Source: Stentor coeruleus
Taxonomy: Eukaryota > Ciliophora > Heterotrichea > Heterotrichida > Stentoridae
Assembly: GCA_001970955.1 (NCBI GenBank)
Contig: MPUH01000130.1
Span: 1 to 64,000, forward strand
Reading direction: 5' to 3'
DNA length: 64,000 bases
Shown: positions 1 to 10,907 of the stretch, piece after piece
Numbering within the stretch: position 1 is the first letter of the stretch
Layout of the letters: each line of letters opens with the position of its first letter
Notes under the pieces: generated by a model
What the model was told of the DNA's origin: nothing
Database searches by the model: none
Seen by the model: the letters and a program-made list of their open reading frames with translations, nothing else
Program-made: the position numbers and the translations under genes

Positions 1-39
1 ATTTTTTAACTAACCTATTATCTAACTAATTATCTCGGC

Positions 40-1250
40 GACACTCTGGATATCGTCTTATCAATGTATCAAATTTATTATTATCCAAATACATCCCATC
101 AAATTCAATCTCCTTTGAAGTGAAATTATAAATTCTTTAGACTTAAGTAACTATACGGAATAACTAAGCTAACTTTAATATTTATGGATTTTATATGCTA
201 ATTTTCAAAAAAATATCCCAACTATTATGCTTTAGCTTCTCCAATCATATATTATTTCAAAAAATGATTAAATTTTAGTTCATAAAGAACCTTGCAGTTA
301 TTGGACTTCTTTATCTCAGTCTTGGCCATAGATAATCGAAAATACTGTTATTTTCAAAGTATTTATATGTGATAACGATTATCTAAAAGTAATTAAACTG
401 CTTTTTTAATAACTTGCATTTCATTATTAAGAATATCGATAAACTCATAAAAAGTATCAGATATCAACAAGGAGTTCTACTAGATCTACACACAACAAGT
501 TAGCATCTGTGTCTAATATTTATTTAACATTATAGATGCTTTGATTTTCTAATAATCCATAGTTTTCTTTTGTATTTTCCCAAACTGTTAGGCGTAATGA
601 TTGCAGTTAGCTTTCTTGGCCAATTTTCCCACCTCTTTGTTCGTAAATTCTAATATTCGGTTGTTTATTATTCTATAATAAATTATTGTCATCAGCATAA
701 AGATATTTTACGACCATAAGTCTTGTAATTCTTCCCTTGACTTTTTTCATTTCCTATCAGAATTTTCACTTTTATCATGAAGTATTTGACTTTAATTGAT
801 TACACTTTGCAAACTTTGAGTCAATTAATAGAAAGTTTCAAATTTTATTAACCTTTTTTGAGCTGGAGCAGGCCCATATAGCTCCTTTTTATGCATTCTC
901 ATATCAAACAACACCAAAAACGCTGCATCCCTTAAATCTTTTTCATTAACCAAATAATGAATGCCCTTTATATCTTTTCATAATCATCAGCATTTAAATC
1001 AATTGCATAAACCCTTGAAAATAAAATATTTTTTTAATATGAATTCCACAAAGCTCTTATTGCATATTCCTCACTAACATCCCATACAAAAATTCTCTTC
1101 GTATTTTCCTTATCTTTAAAGTATTCCTCTAAACAGTTATGTGCTTGAATTGCTTCAAGTTCATAAAACTTTTTTCTAATACAAATATTCCTTCCCTGAC
1201 CCTTCCTGACAAATCTGAAGCACTTACAATAATTTTCTAAGCTGATTTAT
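40..1250 (-). pseudogene. Decayed protein gene remains, identity unknown
   Basis: Reverse-strand translation gives several clearly protein-like stretches that lie in different frames. The best spans roughly 1030-1230 and contains IFVWDVSEEYAIRALWNS. Another lies at about 860-960 and contains DAAFLVLFDMRMHKKELYGP. Shorter ones lie near 500-640 (SLRLTVWENTKENYGLL) and 40-110 (DGMYLDNNKFDTLIRRYP). They are separated by stops and frame changes, and I found no 15-16 nt GT-AG segments that would explain them, unlike every other split gene here. The ordered blocks look like one long protein that has decayed. The middle block loosely recalls an OB-fold strand pattern, but I cannot name the family. 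Sequencing error is a less likely alternative. Confidence 0.4.
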
Positions 1251-1280
1251 TCCCATCTAAAATAATCCCTTATAAAAAAT

Positions 1281-2021
1281 ATGCTGATTATACGTTTTTT
1301 CCTTAGTATCCTTCCTACTCTAGGACAAAAATTCACTCTAAATGGTGAAGCAGCGATTCTCACTTTTATCGACGATGCTTCATATACACTTTATAACGAA
1401 GAAGCTTTTTATGTTATAGACTCTACAGGCATTCCTGCTATAACCTTAACTCAACAAGACACATGTTCATTAGAATTTGATAGAAGAATGATTGTCCATG
1501 GGAGTCTTCTTGCATCAACAGAAAAAGCTTTTCAAATAGAAAATAACGAACAATGGAAACTTGTAGTTGTTGAAGATTTTCAAGGGCAGATATTAGGATG
1601 GAGTGAAGATGATATTAGCTCATGTTCTGGATCTATTGATTATTTTCTAGGAGGACATTGCAAGTTTTCTAATCAAATTGTTAGCAAAAGTTGGACATTG
1701 CCTAAACATGAATTTGTTATGCTACAGATAACTTTTCACTTTTTGGATAAATGGGAAGGAGAAAGTGCTTATATGAAAGTTGATGGGAATTATGTTTGGT
1801 CGGAAAGCTATCAAGCGTGTAATAATTTGCATTCATCATTGTGTGTTTATAAAGGAATTGATGTTTGTGGCGATGATTTTCCTGATAGGATTGGATATCC
1901 GGTGAAGTATACTGGGAAACATACAAGTGAGAGTATTATGATGGAGATATCAACAACTTTGGATAGAGACCCTTGTGAAGCTAGCTGGGGGATTGATGAT
2001 GTTCAAATCTTCATAAAGTAA
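1281..2021 (+). CDS. Secreted protein with a single extracellular-type domain
   Basis: This is a 246-residue protein starting at ATG. The first 16 residues (MLIIRFFLSILPTLGQ) form a short hydrophobic signal peptide, so the product is probably secreted or delivered to a vesicle. The rest holds about eight cysteines, suggesting disulfides. The stretch around residues 155-180 (WEGESAYMKVDGNYVWS) has the pattern of a beta-sandwich domain often seen in large ciliate surface proteins, where a Trp/Gly-rich strand is followed by a hydrophobic 'DGxxVW' strand. The end GIDDVQIFIK also fits a final beta strand of such a fold. No catalytic motif is visible. The family assignment is inference; the signal peptide and cysteines are visible directly. 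It stops with TAA. Confidence 0.7.
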   Translation: MLIIRFFLSILPTLGQKFTLNGEAAILTFIDDASYTLYNEEAFYVIDSTGIPAITLTQQDTCSLEFDRRMIVHGSLLASTEKAFQIENNEQWKLVVVEDFQGQILGWSEDDISSCSGSIDYFLGGHCKFSNQIVSKSWTLPKHEFVMLQITFHFLDKWEGESAYMKVDGNYVWSESYQACNNLHSSLCVYKGIDVCGDDFPDRIGYPVKYTGKHTSESIMMEISTTLDRDPCEASWGIDDVQIFIK

Positions 2022-3135
2022 TCAATTTGGATTTATTTTAATAATTTTAGAATAATGATAAGGATTATATTGAAAATTTTAGTTTTTGAGAGATGTGATA
2101 TTGTTTATAGTTGCAAATTTATTGGAGGTTTTTAGGATTTTGTTATAATGATAATGGATGATGTAGGCAGATATATAAAAAATTTATTTTTGGTTAGAAG
2201 TAGAAAATTAGAAAGGATTTTATAATGGTTTGTTTGATTTTTTATGCTTATTTTATTAACTTGTGTGGTTTATATATTAGACTTGGTTGTGGATATGATG
2301 AAAAAAATATTTAAAAGAGAGAGCTTTTAATTATAGATGAACTATGTGATAAATTTTATGATATTTAGAATAATATAAGATTTTCGAAATTAAAAACTTT
2401 GTATTTAGATTCAAATAATATCGCATTTAGTTGATGTTGTTATAGCAAATTTTGTAACCATTTTTATGCTGAAATGCTTATTTACTCAGATGATTTTAAA
2501 ATTTCCAACTTTTATTTAAAAATATCAACTTTTATATATCTTTTAGGAATAATTATAAGACATTCAAACTTTTATGCTTTAAAATGCTAAACCAAATAAT
2601 CTTACAACTATTATAATTTTATTTCAATTCATTAGCTATATATAATTATCTAAAATAATCTAAGCTCTAAGTCTTTATAAATTGTGTTAAAATACTTCAA
2701 ATTTCATATACTATATTAAAGTAAGCAGTTTATATTTTATTATAAATTATCTTGCTTTATAAATAATTACATCACTATCACTTCCTACTTTTATTCAGTA
2801 TTATAATTTCAAAACCATTATTACTTAACTCTACCCTTATAATTTTTCATAATTTTTATCTACACAGATTGTCAACTATTCCTTTAACAAAAAACCCAGC
2901 ATAGCCTGCACATTGTATAACAGCCTAAAATTTCCCATATATTAAAATGATAGCCTAAACATTATAATAACTAATAACACTAATCTTATATCATTCTAAC
3001 AAAACAAATCATTATACGCTTAAATCTTTTGATACCTATAAAAAAATCTAAATCATACTAAAAAAGTTTATAAGGCAAATTAATACTATACCCTGTTTAT
3101 GTAAAATTTTATAATTTTTACAATAAAAGTGATTT
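2022..3135. other. Intergenic, no gene seen
   Basis: AT-rich spacer. The first few hundred bases after the forward gene are G/T-rich on the plus strand. The part nearer the next reverse gene's 3' end is C/A-rich. No long frame, RNA gene or repeat is evident. Confidence 0.6.
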
Positions 3136-3372
3136 CTAACTAAGCTTGCTTCTGTTTAAACGCAAAGCATATAGCGGATTTTGTTTAGGATCCATGAGTA
3201 TCGGTGCTCTTATTAAAATATGAGATAAATATCTTCGTTGATTTTTATTAGGACTGATATTTATTTCTAGCGTTCTAACATCTGCAATTGAATCAATATC
3301 TATCATACAAATTGAAGAAACTCTCTGAATACGTTGCAATGGAGTTTTATGTTGAGAAATGCATGAGCCCAT
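3136..3372 (-). CDS. Small MGSC-start protein, paralogue of the gene at 3998-4231
   Basis: A 78-residue protein. An upstream in-frame ATG exists at 3417, but I chose the ATG at 3372 because it gives the start MGSCIS. That is a good N-myristoylation signal (Gly2, Ser/Thr near position 6) with an adjacent palmitoylatable Cys, and it matches the start MGTCVG of the neighbouring gene. The C-terminus contains LMDPKQNPLYA, nearly identical to LMDPKENPLYA in the neighbour, again about 18-20 residues from the end. The middle is basic and differs. The two genes are tandem paralogues on the same strand with nearly equal lengths (78 and 77 residues). Function is unknown; a small lipid-anchored membrane peptide is likely. 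It ends with TAG. Confidence 0.65.
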   Translation of the reverse strand: MGSCISQHKTPLQRIQRVSSICMIDIDSIADVRTLEINISPNKNQRRYLSHILIRAPILMDPKQNPLYALRLNRSKLS

Positions 3373-3997
3373 TCTTAATATTATTATAAGCATAAAGTAT
3401 GAAACCATACTTATCAAAAATTGATCATTTTTAAGAATATCTCATAAATTTAATGAAAATACCATATCATCAAGGATAAAATTTTAAAAAAAAATTATAG
3501 TCTAAACATGTATTATAGTGAAATTTTCTTTTTTCAGACAATTTTTCCATCAGTTTTTATAAAATCCTTATAATATTAATAATAAAAAACCTCTTTCATT
3601 TTTTAGGTACTTTAATTTTGTATCATGCTTTTCAAATCTTAAAAGTTTCAAATATAAGAAGTTCTAATAGCCAATGTACATTGTAAATATTTCTTAAAAT
3701 ATTATTGTTTTTAATATAAAAATCTAGTGTTTAGTAATGAAAAACTCTTTTTTATGTATAAACCCTAAGAAATTTTATCATATCAAACCTAAATAACTCA
3801 AAGAATTTTTATGCATTTTTCACTTAAAAAAATGATTTTTTGGGTAATTTATTGCAAATTTTACAGTCAAACATACATAAAACATGATTCAAGTCTTTAT
3901 TTTCAAAAACTTCAGCATAAATGCTTCAAATATTGTTGGACAAAAATCAAAAAAATAGATTTTTTTTTTACTTTAATTGTTCTAATAATTAATTAAA
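3373..3997. other. Intergenic between the two small paralogues
   Basis: AT-rich spacer. A 61-codon forward frame at 3811-3996 is Phe/Lys/Ile-rich, as expected from AT-rich noise, and lies antisense between two convincing genes. I do not call it. Confidence 0.5.
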
Positions 3998-4231
3998 TTA
4001 AACACTCATCTTTCTTTTGTGTGATGCATACAAAGGGTTTTCTTTTGGATCCATCAGCAGAGGCCCCTGCTGATTTTTCAATGAAAAAGGCTCAATTCCT
4101 GGCTTGCAAACTAGATATCTAGAGGTTTTTCTATCAGTTTCTTTATCTATTTTATTTGAAGGTTTAGAATTTCTGCGTTCTTGAGGAAGAACTTCAATAT
4201 TCTTTCGTTTTATTCCAACACAAGTTCCCAT
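3998..4231 (-). CDS. Small MGTC-start protein, paralogue of the gene at 3136-3372
   Basis: A 77-residue protein beginning MGTCVGIKRK: Gly2 for myristoylation, Cys4 for palmitoylation and a basic run that would bind acidic membrane lipids. The C-terminus repeats the LMDPKENPLYA motif of the neighbouring paralogue. The middle is rich in Lys, Arg, Ser and Asn and probably disordered. Conservation of only the two ends suggests that membrane attachment and the C-terminal motif are the functional parts. No known family recognised. It stops with TAA. Confidence 0.65.
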   Translation of the reverse strand: MGTCVGIKRKNIEVLPQERRNSKPSNKIDKETDRKTSRYLVCKPGIEPFSLKNQQGPLLMDPKENPLYASHKRKMSV

Positions 4232-4611
4232 AGTTAATATTATGATCAGTAAATATCAAAACTAACTGCATTTTTAAAACTAATGGAAAATTTAAAGAGT
4301 TTAGAAGCAAGGAACAATAAAATATAATGAAAAAGAGTTTAGTTAAATAAAATTATAATAAAATGCAATGCTTTAGATAGAATTATGTTTAATAATTTGA
4401 ATGCTAATAGTTTCTGATATAAGATTATATTTATATACTTTTTTTAAAGTAAAAATGCTAACAATCGAAATTAAAACATTTGAAATCGCTTAATAAACTA
4501 CAGACAATCGTGTTTATTATAAAATTATTGAATAAAAGCTGAATAAAGTTTTTGGTTTATGCAAAAAAATAAAGCTACACTTATCCTGATGACTTATCTT
4601 TAGTAAACTAA
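4232..4611. other. Intergenic, no gene seen
   Basis: AT-rich spacer between two reverse-strand genes. It holds the putative promoter of the MGTC gene and the 3' flank of the MORN gene. No motif stands out. Confidence 0.5.
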
Positions 4612-5721
4612 TTAATCGAACCATTTAGTCCTAACTCCATCAACCCATTCTCCTTGCTTAGTTTGGAATTTGCCTTTAGCGTTTTTGAAAGTAAGAGAGC
4701 CAGTTCCATGATATTTTCCATCTGACCAACTACCAGAATATTCTTTCCCATCAGGCCATTTCATAGTTCCTTGCCCATGACGAGTATCTTTCTTCCACTC
4801 TCCTTCATAAACTCTTCCATCAGTCCATTTAAACGTCCCTTGTCCATGCATAAGATTATCTTTCCAATCTCCATCATATAAGTTCCCATTATTCCATCTA
4901 AAACACCCTTTACCATGCATTTTGTTCTTTCTAAAAACCCCTTCATATATTCCATAGCTTAGATTCAGTTTACCTTTACCATTTTTTAATCCGTTTTTGT
5001 ATTCACCTTCATATTTCACCCCATCAGGCCATTCTTCTTTACCTTTTCCATCTACTTCACCACCTTTAAATGTTCCTTCAAACAAAGCACCATCTTTACG
5101 GAAAACTTTTCCTTCACCTTGTAAAGCTCCGTCTTTAAAATCGCCTTGGAAAATAAACCCATCTGGTTCTATTTTTCTTCCTTGACCATTTAGTTCACCA
5201 TCTTTAAAGAAACCTGTAATTTTAGAACCTCCTGGAGTGATCATTGTACCAATTCCATGGATATTCCCTGATTTATCCCATTCACCAGAGTATATAGTCC
5301 CATTATCAAGCTTTAAAGGAGCTCTTAAAAGCACAGATATATCATGCTCCGCTCTTTCTATGTCAAAAGATGGTAGCTCTTCTTCAAGGCGAATCAAGTC
5401 ATCTGATAAAAGATTTTCAATATCGCCTTCAACACGCTCAAAGTGGTTTGCTGGATCATTTTCTCGATCAATTCGCAGCTGAGCTACTTTAGGACAAGTT
5501 TCTTTCCTGGCTAAAAATCCTCTGGCTACGCTTTGAATTGCGACAGGGTCTATAGGATCTGGCACTTCAATTTGAACTTCTGGTTGTGGAGTTGTCACAT
5601 CATTTCCAGCTTCAACTACAATCTTAGGGTCTTCTTTAACCAGGACTATATCATTAGTGTTTGTCTCTATAGAATTTTTTTCTTCGTTTTTTGCATTCAT
5701 ACATACGTTTTTACACCCCAT
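4612..5721 (-). CDS. MORN-repeat protein with MGCxxxC start and IQ motif
   Basis: A 369-residue protein. The start MGCKNVC is a myristoylation/palmitoylation signal. An IQ motif at about residues 61-72 (AIQSVARGFLAR) predicts binding of calmodulin or centrin. From about residue 144 to the end run nine or ten MORN repeats with the usual Y-x-G-x-W/F...G-x-G pattern (for example YEGEWKKDTRHGQGTMKW). MORN repeats bind membranes or scaffold cytoskeletal proteins. In ciliates such proteins sit in the cortex, basal-body region or cilia. The acylated start plus IQ plus MORN suggests a Ca-responsive membrane-cytoskeleton linker; that role is inference. The frame is uninterrupted and stops with TAA. 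Confidence 0.88.
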   Translation of the reverse strand: MGCKNVCMNAKNEEKNSIETNTNDIVLVKEDPKIVVEAGNDVTTPQPEVQIEVPDPIDPVAIQSVARGFLARKETCPKVAQLRIDRENDPANHFERVEGDIENLLSDDLIRLEEELPSFDIERAEHDISVLLRAPLKLDNGTIYSGEWDKSGNIHGIGTMITPGGSKITGFFKDGELNGQGRKIEPDGFIFQGDFKDGALQGEGKVFRKDGALFEGTFKGGEVDGKGKEEWPDGVKYEGEYKNGLKNGKGKLNLSYGIYEGVFRKNKMHGKGCFRWNNGNLYDGDWKDNLMHGQGTFKWTDGRVYEGEWKKDTRHGQGTMKWPDGKEYSGSWSDGKYHGTGSLTFKNAKGKFQTKQGEWVDGVRTKWFD

Positions 5722-6619
5722 AACTATTATTATATATGGCCATTATGCTATTTTAATCAGATACTATAAATTTTCTTTTGACCAAGCCACACAAACTTTG
5801 ACTTTTTGATTACAAAACTCAAATCTAAATATTTTTTAACTCGATTTCCTAAGAAAAATGCTTTGTTGTAGTTTATCTAATCCTATAATACTAATCTGAA
5901 TAAACCTTAATAGCTAAAGATTTTGCTTTGGCCATAAAATAAAGTTTGGCTTAAGTTAAATGATAACTGCTGATAAGATAGAATAAAATAATTTAGACCT
6001 TAAATTTTTAAATTTTTATTATGTCAATCTCAGTTTATTTATTCCTTACAACCTAATAAACAACTTTCTCATAGAAACGCTTAATTGTTTATACTTTTTT
6101 GTCATGAAAAACTATGTATATATATCAAAGAAGCTCAAATATATTTAAAAATTCAGACTATGATTATCCTAGATTTTAATCAAAATGATTTGGTGTTTTA
6201 AGTTAATGTTTAAGGAATATAATAAAATCATAATTATTTTTGAATCTTATAAAAAACAATTAAATGCACAAAATTATTTAGTTTGATGTAAAATACTATT
6301 TTAGAGTTTTTTTTTAATAGATTTGAGAATAGAAACTAAAGGAGGGGTTTTTTATATTGTGAGAAAGTTTATAATAGATTAAGATGATGTGGGGTTTGAT
6401 TATCTTATGCTTTTTAATAGTATTTTTAATAAAAATGTATAATTCTAAAGTTTGTGTATTAGGAATTTATGAGAGGAATATATTTATGCTAAAAGGTGTG
6501 AAAATAAAAAGTCTACTTAAGATATAGACCAATTCTCGGAAGTTATGGTAAAGTTATATGAAAATATCTAGATATTAGTAATATTTAATTTAAAAATGAA
6601 GTTAATCTAATATAAAACT
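5722..6619. other. Divergent intergenic region
   Basis: It separates two divergently transcribed genes (MORN protein and Prp28) and must hold both promoters. It is very AT-rich with no clear conserved element and no coding signal. Confidence 0.5.
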
Positions 6620-8278
6620 ATGCAAGAAGAAAAGTTTAAGGTAATTTAAATACAGCCTGTTTTCCTATCAAAAGATGAGAGACTAAAACTAAAAAGCACT
6701 TTGCCACAGCCAGAAATTAAGTCTACAATAATACCTGTAAGGTCTCGATCTCCAGACAGGATAGAAAATGCTAAGTTCGAGAAGCCAAAACAAAAAGTAC
6801 TTGATTTACTAAAATATAGGCAAACTTTTCGTTTTGAATGGGACAACGCAGATGATACAGGTAAAGAAATTTCAAATGACTCATTCCGTGTAATTCCAGC
6901 ACCACTTAAAGGTCGTACTAGTACAAAATCGCAAAATTCTTTAAAAAAATCAGACCTTATAACCAAACCAATACAAAACATGTCATCAAGAGACTGGAAA
7001 ATATTCAAAGAAAACTTTTATATAACATGTAAAAGCGATATACTTCCAATAAGAAACTGGGAAGAATCTGAACTTGATAGGAAACTTATAAGAGCTTTAA
7101 GGAAATTAGAATACAATTACCCTACAGCAATACAAATGCAAGCGATACCAATTTCTATACAAAGACATGATCTTATAGGTCTGTCACATACTGGAAGTGG
7201 AAAAAGTGCTGCTTATTTGCTTCCATTAGTAAATCATCTAATGAAACTTCCTAAATTGGATTACGATACAAACCAAGATGGTCCTTATGCTCTTGTAATA
7301 TCCCCTACAAGAGAACTTGCCCTACAAATTGTCGATGAATGTGAAGGGATAATAAAATATGCAGAAATAAGGGTCTACGGGATTGTTGGAGGGAAAAGTG
7401 TAGAGGAACAAGGGATGGAATTACGTAAAAGTACTGAAATCGTCATTGCGACACCTGGTAGACTACTAGAATTGCTTCAAATGCAATACTTAGTTTTCAA
7501 TCAATGCCGTTGGATTATTATCGATGAAGCTGATAAAATTATTTTACTTGAACAAGAAGAGACTATGCGAGAAATTTTTACATTTTTCCCACAAGAGTCT
7601 TGGAAGTCAACAAATTCTTCAGTTTTTACAGTTCAACAAGCTGAAAATTTTAGATCAAATATAACAATGCAAATATTTTCTGCTACTATGGATGCGCAAA
7701 TTGAAAGCATGTGGAGAGCATATTTAAAAAATCCAATTACGGTACAAATTACTGACACAACAAAGAAAATTGCCCAGAAATTTTATTTTATTGAAGAAGG
7801 TAATAAGAAAAATACATTAAAAAATGTGTTGAAAGATTTAACCCCGCCGATATTGATTTTTATGAATGAAAAAGTTGAAGCGGACAACCTGACAAATTTT
7901 TTGAATTATAGATGGAAAGCATCTTGCTTGCATGGAGGTAAAACACAAGATATAAGAGAAACAGTGATGGAAAAATTCCGTGAAGGTCGAATAGATATAC
8001 TTATAAGCACAGATGTAGTAAGTCGTGGGATAAATCTTAAACATCTAAAATACGTTATCAATTATGACTGCCCAAAAAGTATCATAGACTATGAACACCG
8101 AATAGGACGAACAGGGCGAATGGGTAAAAAAGGTACTGCAATAACATTCATCACAACAGAAAACTACCCTTTGCTCCCTCAAATAAGTAATTTTCTCAAA
8201 AAAATTGGTCAAAAAGTTCCTCAGGAACTTGAGAAACAGTTAGAAAACCTTAAAGAAACTGAAACTATTACTCAATAG
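6620..8278 (+). CDS. DDX23: DEAD-box RNA helicase Prp28/DDX23, one 15-nt intron
   Basis: Spliced join 6620-6640 and 6656-8278 gives 547 residues. The continuous frame alone has no ATG start. Removing GTAATTTAAATACAG after codon 7 links ATGCAAGAAG in frame. All helicase motifs are present: Q motif (PTAIQMQAIP), motif I SHTGSGKS (about 184-191), PTRELA, TPGR, DEAD (about 297-300), SAT and HRIGRTGR. The upstream block MSSRDWKIFKENFYI matches the signature just before the Prp28 core (MT-x-RDWRIFREDY). Prp28 belongs to the U5 snRNP and exchanges U1 for U6 at the 5' splice site, so this gene serves the machinery that must recognise the ultrashort introns seen here. The N-terminus is shorter than in animals. 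It stops with TAG. Confidence 0.9.
6641..6655 (+). other. 15-nt spliceosomal intron in Prp28 gene
   Basis: GTAATTTAAATACAG. It sits in phase 0 after codon 7. It contains an in-frame TAA, so translation must skip it. It has A at position 10, as do all the 15-nt introns in this window. Confidence 0.85.
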
Positions 8279-9050
8279 CCTAAATTTACTTTCACATAAT
8301 TATTTAGTTCTTATCTTTGTATTTTTAAGTTTTTAATCATCCCGATTTTCTTTTTATAACAGCAGAAACCTCAATTTAATTCTCTGATTATTGCTGATGC
8401 TATCTTTGATTGTGTAAAAGGACTAGTAAAAGCTAAAGGATTTTCTTTTAAAGGCTTGTTCATGTAACCACTAGATATCTTAGAACTTCTTGTTGTTCAT
8501 AGGTTAAATGCAATTATTTAATAATAAAAAATATATGTAGTATTTTTTTATCATAAATACTGTCATGAAAAAGTTAGTTAGTTAGTTAGAAAATATATCG
8601 TTCACAGTCGTGAACTCTGTATTAATTAATTTTCAAATGTTTTCTCCTATTTTCAATGTTTTCTACGAAGTTTTTATGATGCTATCTACCTTTCTTTTGA
8701 TTTTAGTGCTTTTTTCTCTTATACATTTTTCAACTTTTTTCTTATACATTTTTCAAACTTTTTAAATACTGTCATGAAAAAAACGAAATTTTATATCAGT
8801 TGCAATTTGCATATATTTTATTAAACTGTAGATATTAATGAATTTATAATTATTTTTCTCTAAAATTTCACTTAAAAAATAACCTAACCCTTATCTTCTG
8901 ATATCAAAATTTTCTTTCAACATTCAAACCACGCTTTTTTCTCATCTCCAAGGTTTAACTGAAAGCATTTGGCAATTTAGCATATTATTCCTCCAACCAT
9001 CCACAACAACAAAATTTTCTTCAACATAAAAACCTCAACCCAACATATAA
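8279..9050. other. Intergenic with a possible gene relic and short repeats
   Basis: A 36-codon open stretch on the plus strand at about 8360-8467 (contains DAIFDCVKGLVKAKGFSFKG) looks protein-like but has no start or upstream exon; it may be a relic. The 18-nt sequence AAATACTGTCATGAAAAA occurs at about 8555 and about 8764. The segment CTTATACATTTTTCAA is tandemly repeated near 8718-8755. A perfect hairpin GTTCAC-AGTC-GTGAAC lies near 8601-8616. The last ~150 bases before the next forward gene are C/A-rich, typical of 5' flanks here. Confidence 0.4.
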
Positions 9051-9206
9051 ATGTCCGAAAAAGTAGCCTTTGAATCTCTTAAAAGCCGAATAGAAAATCT
9101 CGAAAAAGAAAGCCAAAAAGAGTCTCAAGAAAACGAATACGTCCAAGACATGCTCAACGTTCTGCATTCCCGCCTTCGTCAAATACGTAAAGTTCTCCGG
9201 ACTTAG
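9051..9206 (+). CDS. Small 51-residue coiled-coil protein
   Basis: ATG at 9051, TAG at 9204-9206. The product begins MSEKVAFESLKSRIENLEKE and ends LRQIRKVLRT. It is a charged helix with heptad-spaced Leu, Ile and Val, so a short coiled coil is likely. Base composition fits coding DNA: codons such as CTC, CGC, GTC and CGG are unusual for spacer here. The 5' flank is C/A-rich like other forward genes. It ends 32 bases before the stop of convergent Rab2. Small accessory subunits of kinesin, dynein or SNARE-tethering complexes have this size and form, but I cannot assign one. Confidence 0.6.
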   Translation: MSEKVAFESLKSRIENLEKESQKESQENEYVQDMLNVLHSRLRQIRKVLRT

Positions 9207-9238
9207 CCTATTACTAAATAAACTCTCTACTTATATAT

Positions 9239-9856
<618 letters not shown>

Positions 9857-10907
9857 TTATGAAATTATCAGATGTGTTAAGATTATTTCTGAGTATCATT
9901 CTTCATTGTGGATTTAAGGTAGGTTTGAATTGGAGGAAGGTTTTGTTGTTTTGGGAGAATGAAGATTTTAATTGATATTGAGAAAGAGTTTTTATTTAGG
10001 ATTTGGAGTGGAAAGTACGGAAAATGTTAAGTGATTTTTGCTTATGATTAGGAAATTGTGTTAGATTGGGAGATTGATTTGGAGTTTATGAGAAGAGATG
10101 GTTTTTAAGGAATTTTTAGAAAGGAAGAGGTGTATGATTGCTAATAATGGAAAGTTTTTTTATATAGAAGGAGTTTTAAGACTTCAGGGTGCTTTGATGA
10201 TAGTATTTTTTTACGTTTTGAAGAGGAAAATGGGATATTCATTAGAGATATTATATTGGGGATTTTACTTTTTGACTGATTGTGCTAAGTATTTGCAGAA
10301 AATGAAAAACCTTCTTGGGATAATTATGATTATCTTTGACAGCACAAGATGAAGCATTTTATATTAAAAGTCCCACAAAATTTTATAATAAATATGTTAG
10401 GGTGTTAACAAATATTATTCATTACTTCCAAAATAGGATATTTTATAATATAATTATATATAAAACTTCTCAAGTTTAGTTATTGTAGATGAATGCAAGC
10501 AAGAGTTAGAATTAAGCTATTAGCATTAGTTTATCTAAGATAAAAATAATTGATTTTTAAACAATAAATCAATAAAATTCACTAAATGATTTTATCAAGA
10601 ACTCAAATAGATTTAATAAAATAATATATTAATTAAACTATAATGAATACTCTACAAGAACAAACCAATAAAAAATCTCCAATACTAAATCTTTAAAATA
10701 AATTCTAAAGATACAAAGGAAAAATCATAAAAAATAACTTTACAAAAGACTGAATACAAAAATCAATATACCATCTAAAAAAAAAGTACTAAAAAAAAAT
10801 TATGACAAATAAAACTTGATAATATTTCAATGAAAATCTTTTATTTCCCTCAATATATTTAATTTCCCTAAAACTTTTTTATACATATTTCTTATAACAA
10901 AATATAA
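9857..10907. other. Divergent intergenic region with strand-composition switch
   Basis: Up to about 10350 the plus strand is G/T-rich (5' flank of the reverse Rab2 gene). From about 10620 it is C/A-rich (5' flank of the forward receptor gene). An 84-codon frame at 10098-10352 is best explained by this G/T richness: it has no recognisable features, so I do not call it. Confidence 0.5.

Noticed and set aside
3811-3996. 61-codon forward frame between the two small paralogues
   Set aside because: Phe/Lys/Ile-rich translation typical of AT-rich noise, with no conserved feature.
10098-10352. 84-codon forward frame
   Set aside because: It lies in the G/T-rich 5' flank of the reverse Rab2 gene; composition explains the frame and no protein-like motif is visible.
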